Part shown: piece by piece, positions 1-5,825 of the stretch
Layout of the letters: the number at the start of each line of letters is the position of its first letter
Numbering within the stretch: the first letter of the stretch is position 1
NCBI GenBank assembly: GCA_011620845.1
Contig: WOYJ01000131.1
Coordinates: 1-5,825, forward strand
Length of the DNA stretch: 5,825 nucleotides
Source of the DNA: Methanobacteriaceae archaeon
Lineage (GTDB): Archaea > Methanobacteriota > Methanobacteria > Methanobacteriales > Methanobacteriaceae
Direction: 5' to 3'
Translations under genes and position numbers: made by a program
The notes under the pieces: generated by a model
What the model was told of the DNA's origin: nothing
What the model saw: the letters and a program-made list of their open reading frames with translations, nothing else
The model's database searches: none

Positions 1-16
1 AGTTAAGCAACACGCT

Positions 17-48
17 AAAAATTAAATTCAAAAAGAGAGAAATTAAAA
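17..48 (-). terminator. T-rich archaeal-type terminator after the TPR pseudogene
   Basis: Read on the minus strand, this stretch downstream of the pseudogene stop is pyrimidine-rich, with separate runs of T (TTTTAATTT, CTCTCTTTTTG, TTTAATTTTT). Archaeal RNA polymerase commonly terminates at oligo-T tracts without a hairpin, and I see no convincing stem here. The rest of 1-81 is plain AT-rich DNA with no gene. The call rests on base composition and position only. Confidence 0.35.
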
Positions 49-81
49 TGATCATATAAAATTAGTTATTTATTTTAAATT

Positions 82-710
82 CTAAAATAGCTTCCCGGCT
101 TTTTCGGTGACTTTTAATTTGGGATATCCATCAAATAGCTGTGCAATATTGAGAGTTTTTCTGTGATTTTCTAGGAAACTTTTATTATGCAATGCTGCAG
201 CATATTCAGGATTTAATTCCAGGACCTTATCAAAACATTCCAGTGCTTTTTTATGTCTTCTTCGACTTGTTAGCTCAACACCTTTATTGTTTAATAGTGT
301 TATGTCATTTGGATTTATTGCCAATGATTTATCATAATATTTCAGTGATTTTCGAAATTCGGGCAATTTGATCGTTTTGGTCCATACATTGAGTGTGCCT
401 ATAATGTAAAATATTAATGACAATGATGAATGTGTAATTAGATAAATTGGATACTGGAGAAATTGGTTGTAGGTTAATGTAAGTTGCAATCACCATTATT
501 GCTAAAATTACAGCTACAATAATTATATAAAGCTTTCTATTGTAATATCGTTTAAAATCAAATATACCTGTAACAATGAATATAAAACCTAGAAGTATCA
601 GTGGAACAAATTCTGGATAACCTAGATTTATTATGGGTAAAATTATAGCCAAAAACAATGAACAAAATACCCAGTATAATTTTTACCAAACCAAACTTTG
701 GTCTATCCAT
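82..710 (-). pseudogene. Membrane protein with C-terminal TPR repeats, broken by two frameshifts
   Basis: The natural start is the ATG at 710, with GAGGTGA five bases upstream. It reads MDRPKFGLVKIILGILFIV and then leaves frame; unrepaired, it stops after 50 codons at about 558. Dropping one T from the T5 run at 651-655 continues as LAIILPIINLGYPEF and further hydrophobic segments. Dropping one T from the T4 run at 408-411 continues into the TPR part, ending at TAG 82. The repaired product is 208 aa. It has about four membrane segments (residues about 9-28, 34-52, 59-78, 92-109), then half a TPR (RKSLKYYDKSLAINPND), one full 34-residue TPR containing ALECFDKVLELNPEY, and a degenerate third (ALHNKS...). 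The pieces read separately start only at TTG codons without a ribosome binding site, which favours one broken gene. TPRs mediate protein contacts; the partner is unknown. It lies 40 nt after the MutS-like gene and may be cotranscribed. Sequencing error is the main alternative, although the two long neighbours are intact. Confidence 0.72.
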
Positions 711-715
711 ATCAT

Positions 716-722
716 TCACCTC
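716..722 (-). promoter_or_regulatory. Ribosome binding site deciding the start of the TPR pseudogene
   Basis: The minus strand reads GAGGTGA, a perfect 7-base match to the archaeal anti-Shine-Dalgarno complement (AGGAGGTGAT), followed by a 5-base spacer (ATGAT) and the ATG at 710. It fixes the original start of the broken gene. An overlapping ATG four bases upstream is too close to the site and gives only ten codons. Confidence 0.7.
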
Positions 723-750
723 AATTTACCTTTAAGTACAATATCTGTGA

Positions 751-2667
751 TTAATTGTTGAACTTCTCCAGCATCTCACCGTAGATCTCCTTCAACTTAC
801 CATCCGACTTCTCATACATCCGCTTTAAAATTAACTCAGGGGTACTCTTGGCAAAATAGTTAATTTTTGGTGTTCTATCAACTATCAGATTATAATCCTT
901 GTCGAGTCCCTGGGCTTCAATACCGTCCACCCTTACATCACTGTACTTCAGGATTTCCCGTGCCATGTGGGTTACAATTATAGCGTAAGAGTCTGAATCT
1001 CTGATATAATCCAGGAAACTGGCTATGATCTTCACCGCCGCTTCAAGTTCTGTTATAGCTTCTAATTCATCGAGTAAGATCAGTTTTTGGTTGTCCCGGG
1101 TTACGATGGGCATGAAGGTGTTCAGGAATGATTCAAAGGCACCGGCATTCATGGCCCTCTTTTTAGAGAAGAAATAAATCTCATCGATAAGCTGCACTTG
1201 CGCCTCCCGGGCGCACACCGGCAGGCCGATGTGAGTCATGATACAAATCTGGGCCAGGGTTTCAAGGAGGGTGGTTTTACCCCCACTGTTAGCCCCAGTT
1301 AGGAGGACCACGTTATCCGGTAGTTTAAGGTCGTAGTCAATTTTTTGGATGTCAGCGCCGGTGTTAGTTGCCAGGTTAAGGTGTATCCCCTCTTTGAAAC
1401 TGAATCCATCACCAATTTCAGGTGGGTTTAAATCATAGTAGTGGGCGAAGCACCCCAGGGCAAACTCGTAATCGAACTGGAGGATTTCCCTTATTTCTTT
1501 CTCCACACTACCTTTAAGTTCGGAAAGTTTTGAGGCAGCTTTAACCTTATCTTCAAAAACGGCCACATTCTGTCTGGCTATCTCCTGTTTTTTCACCCTT
1601 TCAAGTTCTGTTTCATCCATTTCCAGGGGATATTTCTGGATGAATGGATCAAAGGAACAACCGGTCTTTTCCTTTATCTCATCCCGGGCTTCTTTAATGA
1701 CTTCGTCGAATATTTTCTGGATCTTCCCAGGCATACCCTTATTTAAAAGGTCTAAGATTTCTTCCCCCTTGAGGTTCACATTTTTTATGGCCAGTTTTAG
1801 CTTTTCATCCGCCTTATTTTTGGCATCGGCCACTGCGCTGTCGAAAACTTTTTCATCGAATTTCCCAGATTTCAGGGAATCTATAATATCCAGGACATAT
1901 TTAATATTAGAATCACGGCTGAGAATTTCTTTAATTTTAAAAATGTTGGAGAGAAGGGAATAATTTTCACTGAAAAAGGATAATACAATATCCGGCACTA
2001 TTTCATAGTCCTGTGCTTCATTGTTCACCATGGCCACATTGGCTGCGTCGCCTAAATCCATCAGTCCGTCACTGTAGAGGTAAATGATGAATTCAAAGTC
2101 ATCCTGGTTGCCGAGTTCATCCCCACTTATTATGGGCAGGTGTCTGTTCAATCCAAGGTCCATTAAGTTGTTATAATCTTCCCTGTTTTCTACGAGTATG
2201 GCCTGTGAAGGGTTATATTTGGGTTTAGGGTTATTTACAGGGCCTATTTTCCTAAGTAAACTTTTTATTTCATCTATAGGCAGCTTTTGCATTGATTCTT
2301 TCATTTCCATTACAAAATCAATACTAGTTTTAATCTCTTCTTCACTCTTACCAGGGTTCAGGAGTAGTATCCGGTTTTTACCATACTGGGTGCTGGCGAA
2401 CTGGAGGATTTTCCCTAATATATCCTGGTAAATCTCAAAACAGGTGTCTGTTTTTAGAAACTCACGAGAGGGATTTCCTAAAATAACGTTAACTATTTCT
2501 ATTGCTTTCCGCTGGCTTACCCCATCTATATTTGCTATGCGGTCCACTTCATAGTTCCGGGCTGCCCGGAGAAACTCTTCCTCTCCCCCAAAGTGGTTCA
2601 TTATCTTATCGAAAAGACGGTCACCCACCCCACGGATGTTTCTGATATCCCTGATATTATCACTCAT
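751..2667 (-). CDS. Archaeal MutS-like DNA-binding ATPase with N-terminal HhH motifs
   Basis: This 638-aa protein has a MutS/ABC-type ATPase core at its C-terminus. Visible motifs are Walker A GANSGGKTT (458-466), Walker B LILLDELEA (529-537, D533/E534), and the switch histidine in IIVTHM (H567). The ABC-signature region (about 507-518, NAGAFESFLNTF) is divergent. The N-terminus carries two helix-hairpin-helix motifs (IRGVGDRLFDKI, about 11-22, and IDGVSQRKAIEIV, about 47-59), which bind the DNA backbone without sequence specificity. Residues about 270-400 are Lys/Glu-rich and helical, as expected for MutS lever/clamp arms. I see no mismatch-reading Phe-x-Glu domain and no C-terminal Smr nuclease, so this is neither canonical MutS nor full bacterial MutS2. 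Such proteins are usually annotated as MutS-related or MutS2-like in archaea. A role on branched or recombining DNA in the cytoplasm is inferred. The ATG start is supported by AGGATGAT six bases upstream and by HhH1 beginning directly after it. Confidence 0.88.
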   Translation of the reverse strand: MSDNIRDIRNIRGVGDRLFDKIMNHFGGEEEFLRAARNYEVDRIANIDGVSQRKAIEIVNVILGNPSREFLKTDTCFEIYQDILGKILQFASTQYGKNRILLLNPGKSEEEIKTSIDFVMEMKESMQKLPIDEIKSLLRKIGPVNNPKPKYNPSQAILVENREDYNNLMDLGLNRHLPIISGDELGNQDDFEFIIYLYSDGLMDLGDAANVAMVNNEAQDYEIVPDIVLSFFSENYSLLSNIFKIKEILSRDSNIKYVLDIIDSLKSGKFDEKVFDSAVADAKNKADEKLKLAIKNVNLKGEEILDLLNKGMPGKIQKIFDEVIKEARDEIKEKTGCSFDPFIQKYPLEMDETELERVKKQEIARQNVAVFEDKVKAASKLSELKGSVEKEIREILQFDYEFALGCFAHYYDLNPPEIGDGFSFKEGIHLNLATNTGADIQKIDYDLKLPDNVVLLTGANSGGKTTLLETLAQICIMTHIGLPVCAREAQVQLIDEIYFFSKKRAMNAGAFESFLNTFMPIVTRDNQKLILLDELEAITELEAAVKIIASFLDYIRDSDSYAIIVTHMAREILKYSDVRVDGIEAQGLDKDYNLIVDRTPKINYFAKSTPELILKRMYEKSDGKLKEIYGEMLEKFNN

Positions 2668-2673
2668 AAAAAT

Positions 2674-2681
2674 ATCATCCT
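2674..2681 (-). promoter_or_regulatory. Ribosome binding site of the MutS-like gene
   Basis: The minus strand reads AGGATGAT, a partial match to AGGAGGTGAT, six bases (ATTTTT) before the ATG at 2667. It supports that start codon. Confidence 0.5.
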
Positions 2682-2725
2682 GCGTACATTCCCAAAGAAA
2701 CTGCTATATTTACTATGTGAAACTT

Positions 2726-2734
2726 TTTATAAAT
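2726..2734 (-). promoter_or_regulatory. Archaeal TATA box (box A) for the MutS-like gene
   Basis: The minus strand reads ATTTATAAA, close to the archaeal TATA consensus, within GATTTATAAAAAG. Its centre at about 2730 puts a transcription start near 2703, leaving a leader of about 36 nt that contains the ribosome binding site. This suggests the MutS-like gene has its own transcript, perhaps extending into the TPR pseudogene. No clear BRE purine stretch is seen upstream. Confidence 0.5.
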
Positions 2735-2770
2735 CTATGCAAATCTGGGATACATCTCTTATTTGAGGGG

Positions 2771-2790
2771 TTAAAAGATTAATAAAATAT
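2771..2790 (-). terminator. T-rich stretch following the U32 gene
   Basis: Just past the U32 stop codon the minus strand reads ATATTTTATTAATCTTTTAA, two short T runs with no hairpin. It could be a weak archaeal oligo-T terminator ahead of the TATA box of the next gene. The call rests on composition and position. Confidence 0.3.
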
Positions 2791-5423
2791 TAATCCGGCC
2801 TATCCAGGAAATTCCCCGTGGTTATACCGCCCTGTGATATTTTCTTTACTTTGACTTTGAGCTTATTTAATTTTGTAATGTTTTCTGGAGTTTTATCTTT
2901 ATAATTCAACCCCTGTCTGTAGCTGGTGACCATGGACTCTGTGTACTCACTGGTTTTACCCCGTGCATCTATAATTAAATTTTGAATGCCTATTCTATAC
3001 AAAGTAGGGATATAATCAATTAAACACAGTTCTACCGAGTTCAGTATATGGGTTCTGGCATAGTCGTCAACTATCAAGGGGAAAATTCTACCCTTTCTGT
3101 CTTCAATACCCCAGGGAGGATTTAAATAATTTCCAGGCATATCTACCCCTCCAAACAAGCAGTCTTCAGAAACCAGGGATTCCAGATTTCCCTGTACAAC
3201 ATATTCCAGGGTAATATTCCTGTTATGGGCTACTATTGAGGTTAATTCTTTTCTGGAAAGCTCATTTGATAACGTTACCCTGTTTAGATCCTTTGAAAAT
3301 TCCCTGAGAGAGCAGTGGTTCCAGATGTTCAATGCTGCCGAACCAGAAATCTCAACTGGTATGTTTAACTTTCTAATAGCCTTAAAAGCCCCCATATTAC
3401 CCACCATAATTTCATTGAGACCTTCATGATAAAGAGGGCCGATCATGTTTGATAAATATTTTAGAGATACATTAGGGGTGATGGACGGCCATTTCCAGAT
3501 AAGGGTAGATCCACTCGCTGTGCACAGCTCCTGGGCATCCAGGATGAGTTCCTGCATTTTCTCGCTGTAGACTGCCCAATCGGTGGCCTCACAGGGATGT
3601 TTTCTGTTGAATTTTTCCCATAGGAACGGTTCAAAATAGATCCGTTTGCAACCACCTTCAATAGCTCCAGTTAAGGTCTCTATGCTACTGGTGTAAATTG
3701 CAATGTCCATATGGTGTTTAATTTTTGGATCAGGTAGTGAGGAGAGAGATTTCAATTCTTGCTTGATGCTTTCTAAACGATTTCCTGCAGACTCAACAGA
3801 TTCATTTGGAGGTTTATTTGCCTTCAAGAGTTCTGATTCTGCTTTTTCTATAAATTCTCGTCTGAAACTATTCAATTTGCCCAGTGGGATGAATAGATTA
3901 CCAGGATAGTCTATTTCAATATTTTTAACAATGAGGGGGGTTCTTCCTGTCTTTTTAAGCTGATTTAATATTTGTTCCTTACTGGTGGGGCTTTTTCGAG
4001 CGGCTTCCATCTTAAAATCTGCCTTATATTTGAAATGGAGTACTCTGTTATCCTTTCCAGTAAATTTATCCTCTAAAATTTTACCCTCTAAAATGGGAGT
4101 ATTCTGGTCCCATTTCATGGTTATATCCAGGGGGATACCTGTTCCTTCTCCTGGTCCTTTGATAATGTTCTTAGCTTCCCGGGTTAGGGAAACATCACGG
4201 GTTAAATAGACTTCTGACCCGGGTGGGATCTGCCTTTTAGTCTTTAAAAGTAGTTTATGGGGGTTTAGATATTCTGGGTCATGTTCTAAGGCCATACCAT
4301 ATCTTTGATGTGTATCTGGATGCTGAAATACGACACCGTCACCCTTCTCCAGCATAAACTCGGGTAAATTAGAATCAATTCTTATTGCTATTTTATCGGG
4401 TGATTTCTTCTTTTTATTCTCCCGCACTACCTCTCCCAAGTAAAGTCCCCTATTTCCTGGGGCTTCCCAGCCCATCACCGATTTTTTACTGGCTTCCAGT
4501 AGATGTCCGCTGGTAAAACCACGATTAAAAGCTAGCTTTAGTTTGGATAGTTCGGCTTCATCGGGAGTCCAGTTATCATCAGACAGTTTATCTAACGCTT
4601 TCCTGTAAATTGAAACCACTAATGCCACGTATTCAGGCGAACGCATCCGTCCTTCTATCTTAAGGGAGGCCAGGGGTAACTTGAAGATTTTATCCAGTTC
4701 GGGATATAATGCCAGATCCCTGGTTGATAGAAGATAATCTGCATCAGTAGGGATGGGGATGGAATCCACCAGTTTACCGTACCTGTCTCTATTCCCCTGC
4801 AATAACTGGTAGGACTTCCTGCAGGGCTGGGCACATCTGCCCCGGTTTCCACTGCGTCCCCCAATCACAGATGAAAGAAGACATTGTCCTGAATAACAGT
4901 AACAGAGGGCTCCATGGGCAAATATTTCCAGTTCAATTTCTCCGCCCATCTCATCCACTATTTCCTCTACCTCCGGGAGACTTAACTCCCGGGCGAGGAT
5001 CACCCGTTTAAAACCAAACTCAGAGGCCCATCTGACCCCTTCCCGGTTGTTTATGGTCATCTGGGTGGAAGCGTGCATATCCAGATCCGGAACCAGCTCC
5101 TGGCAGAGGGAGGCGACCCCCACATCCTGCAGGATCACGGCATCGGCACCGACTTTATAAAGCCAGAAAAGATAATCTGCCACTTCCTCCAGTTCATCAT
5201 CGAAGATGAGGGTGTTAACAGTGACGTATACTTTCTTATTCCTTAGATGAGCATAACTTATGGCTTTTTCCATCTGGGCTTCGTTGAAGTTGTCTGCGTA
5301 GTATCGGGCTCCGAAATTTTTCCCGGAAAGGTATACTGCGTCGGCCCCGGCATTAACCGTGGCTTTCAGTGCGTCCATTGAACCGGCAGGTGCCAGTAGT
5401 TCTGGTATCGATCTCTTATCCAT
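2790..5423 (-). CDS. Long U32-family protein (annotated peptidase U32), candidate Fe-S RNA hydroxylase
   Basis: This is an 877-aa U32-family protein. Residues 7-312 form the U32 module: PELLAPAGSMDALKATVNAG at the start, the family signature at 166-184 (EIFAHGALC, then SGQCLLS), and FNRGFTSGHLLE at the end. Cysteines 174, 181, 197 and 201 (C-x6-C-x15-C-x3-C) are the expected 4Fe-4S ligands. Residues about 320-500 are a beta-rich middle region (GNRGLYLGEVVR, GDGVVF, GSEVYLTRD). Next comes a DUF3656-like stretch (TPLIVKNIEIDYPGNLFIPL, LNSFRREFIEKAESELL), then a degenerate second U32-like module (572-877). U32 relatives RlhA (23S rRNA), TrhP (tRNA) and UbiU/UbiV (quinone ring) are hydroxylation enzymes, so an oxygen-independent RNA hydroxylase is a better guess than a protease or collagenase. 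The substrate is unknown. The protein is longer than E. coli RlhA (about 650 aa). The ATG start gives the usual U32 N-terminus but has no clear ribosome binding site. The gene is intact. Confidence 0.87.
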   Translation of the reverse strand: MDKRSIPELLAPAGSMDALKATVNAGADAVYLSGKNFGARYYADNFNEAQMEKAISYAHLRNKKVYVTVNTLIFDDELEEVADYLFWLYKVGADAVILQDVGVASLCQELVPDLDMHASTQMTINNREGVRWASEFGFKRVILARELSLPEVEEIVDEMGGEIELEIFAHGALCYCYSGQCLLSSVIGGRSGNRGRCAQPCRKSYQLLQGNRDRYGKLVDSIPIPTDADYLLSTRDLALYPELDKIFKLPLASLKIEGRMRSPEYVALVVSIYRKALDKLSDDNWTPDEAELSKLKLAFNRGFTSGHLLEASKKSVMGWEAPGNRGLYLGEVVRENKKKKSPDKIAIRIDSNLPEFMLEKGDGVVFQHPDTHQRYGMALEHDPEYLNPHKLLLKTKRQIPPGSEVYLTRDVSLTREAKNIIKGPGEGTGIPLDITMKWDQNTPILEGKILEDKFTGKDNRVLHFKYKADFKMEAARKSPTSKEQILNQLKKTGRTPLIVKNIEIDYPGNLFIPLGKLNSFRREFIEKAESELLKANKPPNESVESAGNRLESIKQELKSLSSLPDPKIKHHMDIAIYTSSIETLTGAIEGGCKRIYFEPFLWEKFNRKHPCEATDWAVYSEKMQELILDAQELCTASGSTLIWKWPSITPNVSLKYLSNMIGPLYHEGLNEIMVGNMGAFKAIRKLNIPVEISGSAALNIWNHCSLREFSKDLNRVTLSNELSRKELTSIVAHNRNITLEYVVQGNLESLVSEDCLFGGVDMPGNYLNPPWGIEDRKGRIFPLIVDDYARTHILNSVELCLIDYIPTLYRIGIQNLIIDARGKTSEYTESMVTSYRQGLNYKDKTPENITKLNKLKVKVKKISQGGITTGNFLDRPD
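2793..3710 (-). repeat. Degenerate second U32-like module inside the U32 protein
   Basis: Residues 572-877 parallel residues 7-312 over about 305 aa. Matching pieces, first module versus second, are ATVNAGADAVYLSG / GAIEGGCKRIYFEP, ILARELSLPEVEEIV / TLSNELSRKELTSIV, LEIFAHGALC / LEYVVQGNLE, SPEYVALVVSIYRKAL / TSEYTESMVTSYRQGL, and RGFTSGHLLE / GGITTGNFLD. The spacing between landmarks is nearly conserved. Only Cys755 keeps a ligand-equivalent position (Cys181); the partner of Cys174 is Glu748. The second copy therefore probably lacks a cluster and acts structurally or in binding substrate. The alignment was made by eye. Confidence 0.65.
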
Positions 5424-5440
5424 ACTATTACTATATCTTT

Positions 5441-5460
5441 AAAATAAGATTAAAAAAGAG
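5441..5460 (-). terminator. T-rich terminator after the response regulator
   Basis: The minus strand reads CTCTTTTTTAATCTTATTTT, starting eight bases after the receiver-domain stop codon. A T6 run plus a T4 run without a hairpin fits archaeal intrinsic termination. The same stretch overlaps a possible promoter for the U32 gene, so its role is uncertain. Confidence 0.4.
5449..5457 (-). promoter_or_regulatory. Possible TATA-like element for a leaderless U32 transcript
   Basis: The minus strand reads TTTTTTAAT about 30 bases before the U32 ATG, roughly where box A would sit if transcription began at or a few bases before the start codon. No Shine-Dalgarno sequence is visible between it and the ATG (AAAGATATAGTAATAGT). 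The match to the TATA consensus is weak, and the same T run may be the terminator of the preceding gene. Confidence 0.25.
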
Positions 5461-5468
5461 TGGTTAAT

Positions 5469-5825
5469 TCACCCAATTTTCAGGGTATGTTTTACAGATT
5501 CAACCAGGATGTGGCTGTCGATCTCTCCCTTCACCAGGTATTCGTCTGCACCTTTTCTCACTGCACTTTCAGCGAATATTTCATCTTCCAGGCCGCTGAG
5601 TATGATGATTGGGGTATCCGTGGCATTATAGTTCATAACATTAAATGTTTCGATTCCCTTACTGTCTGGTAGGCAGAGATCCAGGAATATCACATCAAAT
5701 TCCTTGGTAACCATGTATTTTAGTCCTTCATCCAGTCTAACCACGTGTGACACGTCGAAATCGAGTTCATCGGTTTCCTTTAACATTTCTATGATCAGAC
5801 GTGCATCTCCTGGATTGTCTTCTAC
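5469..5825 (-). CDS. Response-regulator receiver domain protein, N-terminus outside the window
   Basis: The frame stays open to the right edge and reads VEDNPGDARLIIEMLKE from the last base, so only the first few residues (the beta1 strand before VED) are missing. The 118 visible residues form one CheY-like receiver domain: acidic pocket E2/D3, phosphoacceptor D49 in DVIFLDLCLPD, switch Ser77 in IIILSG, and conserved Lys99 in YLVKGE. The protein stops at TGA soon after the last helix (VKHTLKIG), so there is no output, PAS or kinase domain. A single-domain regulator of this kind accepts phosphate from a histidine kinase in the cytoplasm and acts through protein contacts. The partner is not in view and could be encoded upstream, beyond the edge. 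An internal ATG at 5786 would cut off the acidic pocket and is not the start. The stop lies 45 nt before the U32 start; a functional link between the two is not evident. Confidence 0.88.
   Translation of the reverse strand, partial: VEDNPGDARLIIEMLKETDELDFDVSHVVRLDEGLKYMVTKEFDVIFLDLCLPDSKGIETFNVMNYNATDTPIIILSGLEDEIFAESAVRKGADEYLVKGEIDSHILVESVKHTLKIG

Noticed and set aside
408..655. Programmed frameshifting or phase variation at the T runs
   Set aside because: Runs of four and five T are too short for typical slippage switching, and no stimulatory structure or slippery heptamer is evident. Decay or sequencing error is simpler.
332..658. Two separate small overlapping genes (82-489 and 332-658) instead of one pseudogene
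   Set aside because: Both would start at TTG without a ribosome binding site. The only good start signal is the ATG at 710, and two one-base corrections give one continuous sensible protein.
1640..1963. Plus-strand open frame of 107 codons, with a shorter one at 2198-2431
   Set aside because: Both are antisense to the well-supported MutS-like gene, show serine/phenylalanine-rich shadow composition, and have no ribosome binding site or recognisable domain.
2687..2753. Imperfect inverted pair, TACATTCCCA with TGGGATACAT, flanking the TATA region
   Set aside because: The arms match imperfectly and are about 45 bases apart in AT-rich DNA. Not enough to call an operator.
3461..4864. Several short open frames within the U32 gene on both strands
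   Set aside because: They lie wholly inside an intact 877-codon gene with recognisable motifs in its own frame, so they are shadows.
2790..5423. U32 protein as a secreted collagenase or peptidase
   Set aside because: There is no signal peptide. The four-cysteine Fe-S pattern and characterised U32 relatives point to hydroxylation of RNA or small molecules rather than proteolysis.
5460..5672. Plus-strand open frame of 70 codons opposite the receiver domain
   Set aside because: It overlaps a receiver domain with all catalytic residues, and its own product resembles nothing and has no start signal.
1..5825. CRISPR array, tRNA, rRNA, insertion sequence, phage or defence system
   Set aside because: No regularly spaced repeats, tRNA-like or rRNA-like stretches, transposase motifs or terminal repeats were seen on either strand.

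Overview
The window looks like a chromosomal stretch of a methanogenic archaeon, most likely Methanobacterium or a close relative in the Methanobacteriales. This is inferred from gene content and style, not from a marker gene. The clues are an archaeal-type MutS-like ATPase with N-terminal helix-hairpin-helix motifs, a very long U32-family protein, a stand-alone receiver domain of the VEDNPGDARL type, a membrane-plus-TPR protein, AT-rich intergenic DNA, and GAGGTGA/AGGATGAT ribosome binding sites.

All genes lie on the minus strand, so transcription runs from high to low coordinates. At the right edge (5469-5825) is a response-regulator receiver domain whose first few residues are outside the window. 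After a 45-nt T-rich gap comes an intact 877-aa U32-family protein (2790-5423). It has a complete catalytic-type U32 module with four candidate Fe-S cysteines, a middle beta-rich part, and a second, degenerate U32-like module. A 122-nt gap with a plausible TATA box and a ribosome binding site precedes an intact 638-aa MutS-like ATPase (751-2667). Forty nucleotides further on is a broken gene (82-710) for a small membrane protein with C-terminal TPR repeats. It is disrupted by two apparent +1 frameshifts, each at a short T run. The last 81 bases are AT-rich and hold only a terminator-like T tract.

The genes do not form an obvious pathway. The U32 protein is a candidate RNA-hydroxylating Fe-S enzyme by family relationship. 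The MutS-like protein is a candidate DNA-structure-binding ATPase. The receiver belongs to signal transduction, with its partner kinase not visible. The strongest points for follow-up are the internal duplication in the U32 protein, a possible degenerate Toprim-like fold in the MutS-like protein, and the doubly frameshifted TPR gene. I see no CRISPR array, tRNA, rRNA, insertion sequence or defence system.
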